Shown here one piece after another: positions 17,313-25,660 of a stretch of 64,000 nt of DNA; positions within the stretch are counted from its first letter, which is position 1; the number at the start of each line of letters is the position of its first letter. This stretch comes from Pseudoruegeria aquimaris. Lineage in GTDB: Bacteria > Pseudomonadota > Alphaproteobacteria > Rhodobacterales > Rhodobacteraceae. The position numbers and the translations under genes are program-made. The notes beneath the pieces were generated by a model. The model made no database searches. It was not told where the DNA came from and saw only the letters and a program-made list of their open reading frames with translations. The stretch is from positions 62,001 through 126,000 of the forward strand of contig NZ_FWFQ01000004.1 of the NCBI RefSeq assembly GCF_900172235.1, given 5' to 3'.

Positions 17313-18443
17313 ATGAAGCTCAACTGGGGAATGATCGGGGGCGGCGAAGGCTCCCAAATCGGCCCGGCGCACCGTCTGGGCGCGCAGGCCGATGGCAATT
17401 TCACCCTCGCCGCCGGCGCGCTGGACGTGGATGCGGCGCGCGGCAAGGCGTTTGCGCAGCGCCTCGGCGTGGCGGCGGATCGGGCCTATGGCAACTGGCA
17501 GGAGATGCTGGAGGGCGAGCGGAACCGGGACGACAGGGTCGATCTGGTGACGGTTGCCACGCCCAACTCCACCCATTTCGAGATCACCAAGGCGTTCCTG
17601 GAAGCGGGCTTCCACGTGCTCTGTGAAAAGCCGATGACGATGACGGTGGAAGAGGGCGAGGAGATCCTGAAGGTGGCGCGCAGGACGGGCCGGATCTGCG
17701 CGGTGAACTACTGCTATTCCGCCTATCCGATGGTGCGCGAGATGCGCGCGATGGTGCGCAAGGGCGAGATCGGCAAGGTGCGGCTGGTGGTGGCGAACTT
17801 CAGCCACGGCCACCACGCCGACGCCGCCCAGGCCGACAACCCGCGCGTGCGCTGGCGCTACGATCCGAAGATGGCCGGCGTGTCCGGGCAGTTCGCCGAT
17901 TGCGGCATTCACGCGCTGCACATGGCCAGTTTCGTGGTGGGTGACGAGGTGCGCGAGCTCTCGGCGGATTTCGCCTCCACGATCGCGTCGCGCGAGCTGG
18001 AGGATGATGCGATGGTCAACTTCCGCATGGAGGGCGGCACGGTGGGGCGGCTGTGGTCCTCCTCCGTGGCGATCGGCCGCCAGCACGGCTTCGACATCCA
18101 GATCTTCGGCGAGACCGGCGGGCTCCGCTGGGCCTCCGAGCAGCCCAACCAAGTGTATTACACGCCGCTGGGCGGGCGCACGCAGATCATGGAAAAGGGC
18201 GAGGCCGGGCTGTCGGATGAGGCCGCGCGGCTGAGCCGGGTGCCGATCGCGCATCCGGAGGGCTTCCCGCTGGCAGTGGCCAACATCTACCAGGATCTCG
18301 CCGCCGCGATCCGGGGCGAGCCCCGCGACGGGCTGCCGGGGGCGGAGGACGGCCTGCGCTCCATGGCGGCGGTGCATGCCTGCGTGGAGTCGGCCAGGGG
18401 CCGCGGCACCTGGGTGGATGCGCGCCCGCCGATGCTGCGCTGA
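17313..18443 (+). CDS. Gfo/Idh/MocA oxidoreductase, scyllo-inositol dehydrogenase-like
   Basis: A 376-residue dehydrogenase. It opens MKLNWGMIGGGEGSQIGPAH, has the LCEKPMTMT motif near residue 105 and the catalytic FADCGIHALHMASF segment. The GGGEGSQIG loop marks a subgroup that includes bacterial scyllo-inositol and L-glucose dehydrogenases, so oxidation of scyllo-inositol or a similar isomer is a reasonable guess. It is the last gene of the divergent plus-strand operon and is followed by a double hairpin before the convergent lacI gene. Confidence 0.8.
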   Translation: MKLNWGMIGGGEGSQIGPAHRLGAQADGNFTLAAGALDVDAARGKAFAQRLGVAADRAYGNWQEMLEGERNRDDRVDLVTVATPNSTHFEITKAFLEAGFHVLCEKPMTMTVEEGEEILKVARRTGRICAVNYCYSAYPMVREMRAMVRKGEIGKVRLVVANFSHGHHADAAQADNPRVRWRYDPKMAGVSGQFADCGIHALHMASFVVGDEVRELSADFASTIASRELEDDAMVNFRMEGGTVGRLWSSSVAIGRQHGFDIQIFGETGGLRWASEQPNQVYYTPLGGRTQIMEKGEAGLSDEAARLSRVPIAHPEGFPLAVANIYQDLAAAIRGEPRDGLPGAEDGLRSMAAVHACVESARGRGTWVDARPPMLR

Positions 18444-18458
18444 GGTTTTCGCGATGAG

Positions 18459-18532
18459 CGCCCGCCACGTGCCGAAGGCACACCTTCGGTGTGATGGGCG
18501 GGCGAACGCGCGCCTGTCGCTGGCGCGACAGG
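18459..18532. repeat. Double-hairpin intergenic element (copy A)
   Basis: An outer stem CGCCCGCC / GGCGGGCG (18459-18466 with 18497-18504) encloses an inner stem CCGAAGG / CCTTCGG (18472-18478 with 18483-18489). A second hairpin follows: CCTGTCGC-tggc-GCGACAGG (18513-18532). It lies between convergent gene ends and could terminate in both directions, though it has no T-run. Similar two-part elements are at 39.8 and 62.8 kb. Confidence 0.6.
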
Positions 18533-18542
18533 CAGATACACC

Positions 18543-19544
18543 TTAGCCGACCAGTGGCCTGAGCGTGCCGCGTTCCACCACGCGGCACGGAAAAAGCCGG
18601 GTTTCGGGGTGGCGGTCGGGCTGCTCGATGGTGCCGACCACCAGCTCGATGGAGGCATTGATGATCTCGGCGATCGGCTGGCGGATCGTCGTGAGATCGA
18701 TGTTCTGCCAGCCCGCCATTTCCATGTCGTTCAGCCCGATCACGCCGATGTCTTCGGGCACCCTCAGCCCGGCCTCCCGGATCGCGCTCAACGCACCCAC
18801 CGAAAGCACGTCGTCACCGCAGAAATAGGCCTCCGCCGGGTCCGCCATCAGCAGCTTGATCATCTCGACCCGCCCGGCATCGAAGGAATAGGCGCTGGCG
18901 TAGCTCATGGAGACCTCGACCTCCGGGTGCTCGCGCAGCGCGCCGAAGAAGCCGCGGGCGCGGTCCTGGGTCGAGGTGGCGGTTTCGGGGCCGCCGAGGA
19001 AGGCCACGCGCCTGTAGCCGCGCGCCATCAGCGCTTCGGCCGCCATGCGCCCGCAGGCCACGTTGTCGATCCCCACCACGTGGACGTTGGGGCTGGTGGA
19101 GAAGCGGCCGAAGGAATGGACCACCGGCACGCCGGCCGTCTTGAAGCCCTCGGCGAAGCTCGGGGGCAGGGTGGAGGAGGCCACGATCACCCCGTCCACC
19201 GAGTATTGCCGCAGCATCCGGATCGAATTTTCGGGATCGGTTTCATTGGAGAGGTTCACCAGCAGCGGGCGCAGGCCGCGGTCCTGCAGGCCGCGGGTGA
19301 AGAGATCGAAGACTTCGAGGAACAGCGGGTTGTGGAAGTTGTCCGAGACCAGGCCGATGAGCTTGGTGCGCCCCGTGGTCAGCGAGGAGGCAAGGGCGTT
19401 CGGGCTGTATCCGAGTTCGGCGGCGGCCTTTTCCACCTTGGCCCGCGTGCGGGCAGACACCGAGGCGCCCTCGGTGAAGGTGCGCGACACGGCGGAGCGG
19501 GAAACGCCCGCTCTTTCAGCAACCTCCTTGAGTGTAACGGCCAT
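18543..19544 (-). CDS. LacI-family transcriptional regulator of the inositol locus
   Basis: A 333-residue LacI/GalR repressor: N-terminal helix-turn-helix (VTLKEVAERAGVSRSAVSRTF), hinge helix (PNALASSLTTGRT), then a periplasmic-binding-like effector domain starting KLIGLVSDN. It lies between the two inositol operons and diverges from the importer genes. Two identical 16-bp palindromes of LacI type flank the locus, one in its own promoter region, so it probably represses catabolism, uptake and itself until an inositol intermediate binds. Confidence 0.92.
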   Translation of the reverse strand: MAVTLKEVAERAGVSRSAVSRTFTEGASVSARTRAKVEKAAAELGYSPNALASSLTTGRTKLIGLVSDNFHNPLFLEVFDLFTRGLQDRGLRPLLVNLSNETDPENSIRMLRQYSVDGVIVASSTLPPSFAEGFKTAGVPVVHSFGRFSTSPNVHVVGIDNVACGRMAAEALMARGYRRVAFLGGPETATSTQDRARGFFGALREHPEVEVSMSYASAYSFDAGRVEMIKLLMADPAEAYFCGDDVLSVGALSAIREAGLRVPEDIGVIGLNDMEMAGWQNIDLTTIRQPIAEIINASIELVVGTIEQPDRHPETRLFPCRVVERGTLRPLVG

Positions 19545-19627
19545 CGTTTTCGCCTGCCTCCTACTCGGTGTTCCCCGCTCTCAACGTATACACAATGCCC
19601 GGTCAGGAGGAAATCCACCATCAAGAA

Positions 19628-19643
19628 TTGCAACCGGTTGCAA
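19628..19643. promoter_or_regulatory. LacI-family operator in the lacI / importer divergent promoter
   Basis: TTGCAACCGGTTGCAA, identical over all 16 bases to the copy at 15136-15151. It is 84 bp from the lacI start and about 103 bp from the start of the binding-protein gene, so it can mediate autoregulation and control of the importer. Confidence 0.85.
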
Positions 19644-19745
19644 AAATTGTGATTCGCCCTTAGGGTTCCAGATGAGGCGATGCTGGCCAGGCCCGGTCGC
19701 CGCTTTCGCCGGACACGGCACAATTGGAATGTTTGGGAGGACATC

Positions 19746-20693
19746 ATGAAGAAATTTATGAAGACACTGGCCGTGACGGCCGCCGCGACGGCGGCGCTGG
19801 CCGGCGGCACGGTGGCTCAGGCCGAGGGCGAGAAATACGTTCTCGTCAGCCACGCGCCGGACAGCGACAGCTGGTGGAACACGATCAAGAACGGCATCGC
19901 GCTTGCCGGCGAGCAGATGGGCGTCGAGGTGGAATACCGCAACCCGCCGACGGGCGACCTCGCCGACATGGCGCGCATCATCGAACAGGCCGCGGCCTCC
20001 GGCCCGAACGGCATCATCACCACGCTGAGCGACTACGACGTGCTGAAGGGCCCGATCATGGATGCCGTCGCCAGCGGCGTGGACGTGATCATCATGAACT
20101 CCGGCACCCCGGAGCAGGCCCGCGAAGTGGGCGCGCTGATGTACGTGGGCCAGCCCGAGTATGACGCCGGCTTCGCCGCGGGCCAGCGCGCCAAGGCCGA
20201 CGGCGTGAGCTCCTTCCTCTGCGTGAACCACTACATCTCCTCGCCTTCGTCCACCGAACGCTGCCAGGGCTTCGCCGATGCGCTCGGCGTGGAACTGGGC
20301 GACCAGATGATCGATTCCGGCCAGGACCCGGCCGAGATCAAGAACCGCGTTCTGGCCTACCTGAACGCCAACCCCGATACCGACGCCATCCTGACCCTCG
20401 GCCCGACCTCGGCCGATCCGACGCTGCTGGCGCTGGAAGAGAACGGCATGGCCGGCGACATCTACTTCGGCACCTTCGACCTGGGCGAGAACATCGTGCA
20501 GGGCATCAAGGACGGCGTGATCAACTGGGGCATCGACCAGCAGCCCTTCCTGCAGGCCTACCTGCCGGTCGTGGTTCTGACGAACTACCACCGCTACGGC
20601 GTCCTGCCGGGCAACAACATCAACTCCGGCCCCGGCTTCGTGACGGCCGACGGCCTTGAAATGGTGGAAAAGTTCGCCGGCGAATACCGGTAA
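19746..20693 (+). CDS. Periplasmic inositol/sugar-binding protein of an ABC importer
   Basis: A 315-residue secreted solute-binding protein of the ribose/inositol class (peripla_BP_4). The signal peptide runs about 22 residues: MKKFMKT, a hydrophobic Ala-rich core and an AQA cleavage site. The mature part opens EGEKYVLVSHAPDSDSWWN and has the class signatures GEQMGVEVEYRNPP and DPAEIKNRV. Given its place between an inositol LacI regulator and a permease and ATPase, it is probably the myo-inositol receptor, as IbpA is in Caulobacter; ligand is inferred. A terminator-like hairpin follows the stop, which would give more of this protein than of the membrane parts. Confidence 0.87.
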   Translation: MKKFMKTLAVTAAATAALAGGTVAQAEGEKYVLVSHAPDSDSWWNTIKNGIALAGEQMGVEVEYRNPPTGDLADMARIIEQAAASGPNGIITTLSDYDVLKGPIMDAVASGVDVIIMNSGTPEQAREVGALMYVGQPEYDAGFAAGQRAKADGVSSFLCVNHYISSPSSTERCQGFADALGVELGDQMIDSGQDPAEIKNRVLAYLNANPDTDAILTLGPTSADPTLLALEENGMAGDIYFGTFDLGENIVQGIKDGVINWGIDQQPFLQAYLPVVVLTNYHRYGVLPGNNINSGPGFVTADGLEMVEKFAGEYR

Positions 20694-20704
20694 CCTCCCC
20701 CCTT

Positions 20705-20739
20705 GGGCGGCCCCTTTCGCGGGCCGCCCCTTTTGTTTT
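20705..20739 (+). terminator. Intra-operon terminator/attenuator after the binding-protein gene
   Basis: GGGCGGCCC (20705-20713) pairs perfectly with GGGCCGCCC (20721-20729) across a 7-base loop and is followed by TTTTGTTTT. The permease begins 30 bp later on the same strand, so this is probably a partial terminator setting the ratio of binding protein to membrane components. Confidence 0.85.
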
Positions 20740-20768
20740 CCTGATCACTGAAGCGAGGCTCGCAAGCG

Positions 20769-21899
20769 ATGTCGCAGACAGCGCAATCTCCCTCCACGTC
20801 CGATGACACCGACGAACGGGTCAAGGATCTCGGCTGGCGCCGTGCCCTGATCCGGCCCGAGCTGGGCGGCATCGTCGGCACCATCGCCGTTTTTCTCTTC
20901 TTCGGGCTCACCGCCTACGACAGCGGCATGTTCAACGCGCAAGGCATCCTGAACTGGTCCACCGTTTCGGCGCAGTTCATGATCATCGCCGTGGGCGCCT
21001 GCCTGCTGATGATCGCCGGCGAGTTCGATCTTTCCGTGGGCTCCATGATCGGTTTCGCGGGCATGTTGATCGCCATCTTCTCGGTGACGCTCGGCTGGCC
21101 GGTGTGGATGGCCATCCTCGTGACCTTCGTGCTGGCGGTGCTGATCGGGGCGCTCAACGGCTTCATCGTGATCCGCACGGGGCTGCCGAGTTTCATCGTG
21201 ACGCTGGCCTTCCTCTTCATCCTGCGCGGCTTCACCATCTACCTGCCGCAGACGATCGAGCGCAAAACCATCATCGGCGGCATCCGCGAGGCGGCAGAGG
21301 GCGACTGGCTGGGCGCGGTCTTCGGCGGCAAGATCCTCAAGGGCATGTTCCAGTGGATGGGCGAGGCGGGGCTGATCACCACCTTCGAGCGCGGCACCCG
21401 CGCCGGGCAGCCCGTCGTGGACGGCATCCCGATGCTGATCGTCTGGGCCATCGTGCTGGTGATCTTCGGCCATGTGCTGCTGACGAAAACCCGGTTCGGC
21501 AACTGGATCTTCGCGGCCGGCGGGGATGCGGAGGCGGCGCGCAACTCGGGCGTGCCGGTGAACCGCGTGAAGATCTACATGTTCATGTTCACCGCCTTCT
21601 GCGCCACCGTGTTCGCCGCCTGCCAGGTGATGGAGTTCGGCTCCGCCGGGGCGGACCGCGGCCTGCTGAAGGAATTCGAGGCGATCATCGCCGTGGTGAT
21701 CGGCGGGGCGCTGCTCACCGGCGGCTACGGCTCCGTGCTCGGCGCGGCGCTCGGGGCGCTGATCTTCGGGGTGGTGCAGCAGGGGCTGTTCTTTGCCGGG
21801 GTGGAAAGCTCGCTGTTCCGGGTCTTCCTCGGGATCATCCTGCTCGGGGCCGTCATCCTGAACACCTACATTCGCCGCATGATCACGGGGGAGCGCTGA
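20769..21899 (+). CDS. ABC importer permease, ribose/inositol type
   Basis: A 376-residue permease of the BPD_transp_2 (RbsC-like) family with about ten membrane segments. The conserved GEFDLSVGSMIGFAG (about residues 80-94), GLPSFIVTLAFLFILRG and GGDAEAARNSGVPV are the family landmarks. A soluble N-terminal extension of about 35 residues precedes the first segment, and a loop of some 45 residues near residues 160-205 is longer than in RbsC. It pairs with the ATPase whose ATG starts 1 bp after its stop. Confidence 0.92.
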   Translation: MSQTAQSPSTSDDTDERVKDLGWRRALIRPELGGIVGTIAVFLFFGLTAYDSGMFNAQGILNWSTVSAQFMIIAVGACLLMIAGEFDLSVGSMIGFAGMLIAIFSVTLGWPVWMAILVTFVLAVLIGALNGFIVIRTGLPSFIVTLAFLFILRGFTIYLPQTIERKTIIGGIREAAEGDWLGAVFGGKILKGMFQWMGEAGLITTFERGTRAGQPVVDGIPMLIVWAIVLVIFGHVLLTKTRFGNWIFAAGGDAEAARNSGVPVNRVKIYMFMFTAFCATVFAACQVMEFGSAGADRGLLKEFEAIIAVVIGGALLTGGYGSVLGAALGALIFGVVQQGLFFAGVESSLFRVFLGIILLGAVILNTYIRRMITGER

Positions 21900-21900
21900 G

Positions 21901-22695
21901 ATGAACACGCGAACGACCCATGCACCCATCATCGAGATGAAGAACATCGAGAAGCACTTCGGCAGCGTGATCGCGCTGGCCGGGGTCTCGGTGGAGGTCT
22001 ATCCGGGCGAGTGCCACTGCCTTCTGGGCGACAACGGCGCCGGCAAATCCACCTTCATCAAAACGATGTCGGGCGTGCACAAACCCACCCACGGCGAGAT
22101 CGTCTTCGAGGGCAAGCCGATGCATTTCGACGATCCGCGCGATGCCATCGCCGCCGGGATCGCCACCGTGCACCAGCATCTCGCCATGATCCCGCTGATG
22201 TCGGTGAGCCGCAATTTCTTCATGGGCAACGAGCCGGTGAAGAAGCGCTTCGGCATCTCCTTCTTCGATCACGAGTATGCCGACAGCGTGACGATGGAGG
22301 AGATGCGCAAGATGGGCATCAACCTGCGCGGCCCCGACCAGGCCGTGGGCACGCTTTCGGGCGGCGAACGCCAGACCGTCGCCATCGCCCGCGCGGTGCA
22401 TTTCGGCGCCAAGGTGCTGATCCTCGACGAGCCCACCTCGGCCCTCGGCGTGCGCCAGACGGCCAACGTGCTGGCCACCATCGACAAGGTGCGCAAGCAG
22501 GGCATCGCGGTGGTCTTCATCACCCACAACGTGCGCCACGCGCTTGCGGTGGGCGATCGCTTCACCGTGCTGAACCGGGGCAAGACCCTGGGCGCCGCGC
22601 AGCGCGGCCAGATCACGCCGGAGGAACTCCAGGACATGATGGCCGGCGGCCAGGAACTGGTGGCCCTCGAAGGCTCCCTGGGCGGGACGGTCTGA
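21901..22695 (+). CDS. ABC importer ATP-binding protein, single-domain ribose/inositol type
   Basis: A 264-residue ATPase with one nucleotide-binding domain: Walker A GDNGAGKST, signature LSGGERQTVAIARAV, Walker B VLILDEPTSALG and switch His in FITHNVRHAL. Ribose importers usually have a fused double-domain ATPase, whereas this one has only one domain and presumably works as a homodimer. Its stop overlaps the start of the following iolB-like gene (TGATG), so uptake is coupled to that enzyme. Confidence 0.93.
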   Translation: MNTRTTHAPIIEMKNIEKHFGSVIALAGVSVEVYPGECHCLLGDNGAGKSTFIKTMSGVHKPTHGEIVFEGKPMHFDDPRDAIAAGIATVHQHLAMIPLMSVSRNFFMGNEPVKKRFGISFFDHEYADSVTMEEMRKMGINLRGPDQAVGTLSGGERQTVAIARAVHFGAKVLILDEPTSALGVRQTANVLATIDKVRKQGIAVVFITHNVRHALAVGDRFTVLNRGKTLGAAQRGQITPEELQDMMAGGQELVALEGSLGGTV

Positions 22696-23489
22696 TGGCG
22701 GATCTGTTGCGCCGGCCCGTCGCGCAGACGGGCCGCACCCACGCGATCACGCCCGAGTCTGCGGGCTGGGGCTATGTGGGCTTCGAGCTCTGGCGGCTTG
22801 CGCCCGGTGAATGCGCTCAGGGCAGGCTGGAGGGGCGCGAGGCGATCCTCGTGCTGGTGGAAGGCCGCGCGCGGCTTTCGGCCGCCGGCGAGGAATTCGG
22901 CGAGATGGGCGGGCGGATGGACGTCTTCGAGCGCACGCCCCCCCATTGCCTCTACGTGCCGGCGGGGGCGGACTGGGCGGCGCAGGCCACCACGGGCTGC
23001 ACGCTCGCGGTCTGCACTGCGCCGGGATCTTCGCAGCGCCCGGCCTGCAGGCTGGGGCCGGAGGGCATCGCGCTGGAGCAGCGCGGGGAGGGGGCCAACA
23101 CCCGTTTCATCCACAACATCGCCATGGAAGGGCGCGACGTGGCCGACAGCCTGCTGGTGACGGAGGTCTTCACGCCGGCGGGCAACTGGTCATCCTATCC
23201 GCCGCACCGCCATGACGAGGATGATTTCCCGGCCATCACCTACCTGGAGGAAACCTACTACCACCGGCTGAATCCGCCCGATTGCTTCGGCATGCAGCGC
23301 GTGTTCACCGATGACCTGAGCCTCGATGAGACAATGGCCGTATCGGATCAGGACGTGGTTCTGGTGCCACGGGGCCATCACCCCTGCGCCGCCCCCTACG
23401 GCGTGGAGATGTATTATCTCAACGTCATGGCCGGCCCGCGCCGCAACTGGCGCTTCCGGATGCACCCGGCCTTCGCCCACATGGGCTGA
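22695..23489 (+). CDS. Second 5-deoxy-glucuronate isomerase-family protein (IolB paralogue)
   Basis: A 264-residue bicupin of the IolB/KduI family with metal-site YPPHRHDEDDFPA and the C-terminal signature PRGHHPCAAPYGVEMYYLNV. It is clearly diverged from the iolB at 11.3-12.2 kb: the N-terminal cupin is shorter and many residues differ, yet the metal and signature motifs are kept. It is the last gene of the importer operon, with its ATG overlapping the ATPase stop. It may be a true isozyme, or act on a different uronate-type intermediate. Family is firm, substrate is inferred. Confidence 0.85.
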   Translation: MADLLRRPVAQTGRTHAITPESAGWGYVGFELWRLAPGECAQGRLEGREAILVLVEGRARLSAAGEEFGEMGGRMDVFERTPPHCLYVPAGADWAAQATTGCTLAVCTAPGSSQRPACRLGPEGIALEQRGEGANTRFIHNIAMEGRDVADSLLVTEVFTPAGNWSSYPPHRHDEDDFPAITYLEETYYHRLNPPDCFGMQRVFTDDLSLDETMAVSDQDVVLVPRGHHPCAAPYGVEMYYLNVMAGPRRNWRFRMHPAFAHMG

Positions 23490-23513
23490 GGCGCGCGGGG
23501 CGAAGCGCGGAGG

Positions 23514-23900
23514 CTACTCCCACCAAGGGTCGATGCGGGCGATGTCCGCATCGCTCCAGCCGAAGTGGTGGGCGAATTCATGCACAACTACATGGGCGAT
23601 CAGATCGTCGAGCGCCACGTCGCCCCGGCTGCGCCACTCATCGAGGATGGGCTCGCGGAACAGCCAGACGGCATCGGGCATGGGGGCGATGTCCTCCATG
23701 CTCTTCATCGTCACCGGGATGCCGTCGTAGAGGCCGGTCAGTTCCAGCGGGTCGGTGATCCCAAGATCCCGCAGCATGTCGGGCGCGGGCCAGTCGGCCA
23801 CGCGCAGCTGCACATCGGCGGCCAGCCTGCGGAAGGGCTCGGGCAGGCGCGCGACGGCGGCGCGGGCGGTGGTCTCGAAGTAATCCAGATCGGTTTTCAT
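23514..23900 (-). CDS. Small zincin-type metallopeptidase family protein
   Basis: A 128-residue cytoplasmic protein with the zinc-protease motif HEFAHHFG near the C-terminus (HExxH form), preceded by the DLIAHVVV helix. It matches the minimal metallopeptidase (zincin_1) family found widely in alphaproteobacteria; substrate and role are unknown. The start is ATG giving MKTDLDYFE; the frame is open upstream but without a ribosome site. It stands alone between the inositol importer operon and the phosphate permease. Confidence 0.8.
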   Translation of the reverse strand: MKTDLDYFETTARAAVARLPEPFRRLAADVQLRVADWPAPDMLRDLGITDPLELTGLYDGIPVTMKSMEDIAPMPDAVWLFREPILDEWRSRGDVALDDLIAHVVVHEFAHHFGWSDADIARIDPWWE

Positions 23901-24101
23901 GCCCGAGGTATCGCGCGCGGTGGGTGGAAAGGAAAGCCCGTCGGCCGCTTGAATGCGCCCGCCGGGTCGTCGGCGAGCCCGCGGCAGGCCGGCTTTGTGA
24001 CGGTTCGTCAAAGGCTGCATGAATTTTTGATGAAGATTGAATGACGCCGGCAAACCCCCTATGGCTCCGCCGCAAGGGGATAAGACCAACCGGGGACAAC
24101 C

Positions 24102-25586
24102 ATGTCAGACAACAATCTCGATCCGCGCCACCTGGAAACGCTCGACCGCGATCTCGGGCGGCTGAACGCCGCGGAGAAGGCGCTGGGGTATGTCGCGCGC
24201 CCGATGGTGGCGCCGGGGCTTTCGCTGGTGTTCATCCTGGCTGCGGGCCTGCTGGCCGCGCTCACCATGGGGGTGACGACCTCGGGGCTCGTGATCGCCG
24301 TCGCGGCAGTGTTCGGCGCCTACATGGCGCTCAACATCGGCGCCAACGACGTGGCCAACAACATGGCCCCGGCGGTGGGCGCGAACGCGCTGTCCATGGG
24401 CGGGGCGATCCTCATCGCCGCCATCTTCGAAAGCGCCGGGGCGCTGATCGCGGGCGGGGACGTCGTTTCGACCGTGGCAAAAGGCATCGTCGCGCCGGAA
24501 TCGGCGGCGTCGCCGGAGATCTTCATCTGGGCGATGATGGCGGCGCTGCTCTCCGCGGCGCTCTGGGTCAACCTCGCCACCTGGATCGGCGCGCCGGTCT
24601 CCACCACCCACTCGGTGGTGGGCGGCGTGATGGGGGCGGGCATCGCCTCGGCGGGCTTCGGCGCCGTCAACTGGGGCACGATGTCGGCGATCGCGGCAAG
24701 CTGGGTGATTTCGCCCGCGCTCGGCGGGCTCGTGGCGGCGGGGTTCCTGTGGTTCATCAAGTCCCGCATCATCTACCAGGACGACAAGATCGCCGCCGCC
24801 CGGCGCTGGGTGCCGGTGCTCGTTGGGATCATGGCGGGCGCCTTCAGCACCTATCTCGCGCTGAAGGGCATCAAGAAGATCGTGAAGATCGATTTCTCCA
24901 CCGCGCTGCTCATCGGCGCCGTGCTCGGCGTGCTCACCTGGCTCGTCGTGCGCCCGATCATCCGGCGCCAGGCCGTGGGGCTGGAAAACCGCAACAAATC
25001 GCTCAAGACGCTCTTCGGCATTCCGCTGGTCGTCTCCGCGGCCTTCCTGAGCTTCGCCCACGGGGCCAACGACGTGGCCAACGCCGTGGGTCCGCTGGCG
25101 GCCATCGTGCATGCCAGCAAGGACGGCACGGTGACGGGCGTCGTCCACATCCCGATCTGGGTGATGATGATCGGCGCTTTCGGCATCTCCTTCGGCCTGT
25201 TCCTCTTCGGGCCCAAGCTGATCCGGATCGTGGGCAGCCAGATCACCAAGCTCAACCCGATGCGCGCCTTCTGCGTGGCGCTTTCGGCGGCCATCACGGT
25301 GATCGTCGCCAGCTGGCTCGGCCTGCCGGTCAGCTCCACCCATATCGCCGTGGGGGCCATCTTCGGGGTCGGGCTGTTCCGTGAATGGTATGCGGAGCGG
25401 CGCATCGTCTCGGCGCGCAAGGCGCTGCCCGACACGCCCGCGCCGGCCCGTGGCGAACGCCAGCGCCGCAAGCTCGTCCGCCGCTCCCACCTGCTGACGA
25501 TCGCCGCCGCCTGGGTCATCACCGTGCCCGCTGCGGCCGTGCTCTCGGGGCTGATCTACCTCGTGATCCACATGATCGCGGGCTGA
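24102..25586 (+). CDS. PiT-family inorganic phosphate permease
   Basis: A 494-residue low-affinity phosphate transporter. The PiT signature is present twice, as expected for an inverted-repeat fold: GANDVANNMAPAVG (about residue 85) and GANDVANAVGP (about residue 320). Each is followed by the paired GAPVSTTHSVVGG and GLPVSSTHIAVGA motifs. There are about ten to twelve membrane segments, with a cytoplasmic N-terminal region of about 35 residues. No PhoU-like partner gene is adjacent. The upstream region is AT-richer than the average here but holds no convincing Pho box. Confidence 0.93.
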   Translation: MSDNNLDPRHLETLDRDLGRLNAAEKALGYVARPMVAPGLSLVFILAAGLLAALTMGVTTSGLVIAVAAVFGAYMALNIGANDVANNMAPAVGANALSMGGAILIAAIFESAGALIAGGDVVSTVAKGIVAPESAASPEIFIWAMMAALLSAALWVNLATWIGAPVSTTHSVVGGVMGAGIASAGFGAVNWGTMSAIAASWVISPALGGLVAAGFLWFIKSRIIYQDDKIAAARRWVPVLVGIMAGAFSTYLALKGIKKIVKIDFSTALLIGAVLGVLTWLVVRPIIRRQAVGLENRNKSLKTLFGIPLVVSAAFLSFAHGANDVANAVGPLAAIVHASKDGTVTGVVHIPIWVMMIGAFGISFGLFLFGPKLIRIVGSQITKLNPMRAFCVALSAAITVIVASWLGLPVSSTHIAVGAIFGVGLFREWYAERRIVSARKALPDTPAPARGERQRRKLVRRSHLLTIAAAWVITVPAAAVLSGLIYLVIHMIAG

Positions 25587-25628
25587 TCCCGCCGGTTGGA
25601 CGGCCCCGCCGAGGGCGGCAAGGCATCA

Positions 25629-25660
25629 GGCGCGCCCCGCAACGGGCGCGCCTATTTCTT
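25629..25660 (+). terminator. Terminator between the phosphate permease and the Nudix gene
   Basis: GGCGCGCCC (25629-25637) pairs perfectly with GGGCGCGCC (25644-25652) across a 6-base loop, followed by TATTTCTTT. The 3' arm touches the stop codon of the convergent Nudix gene, so the hairpin may serve both transcripts; the T-rich tail suits the plus strand. Confidence 0.75.

Noticed and set aside
24001-24101. Possible Pho box upstream of the phosphate permease
   Set aside because: Only partial matches to the 7-bp direct-repeat consensus; low-affinity PiT genes often lack PhoB control.
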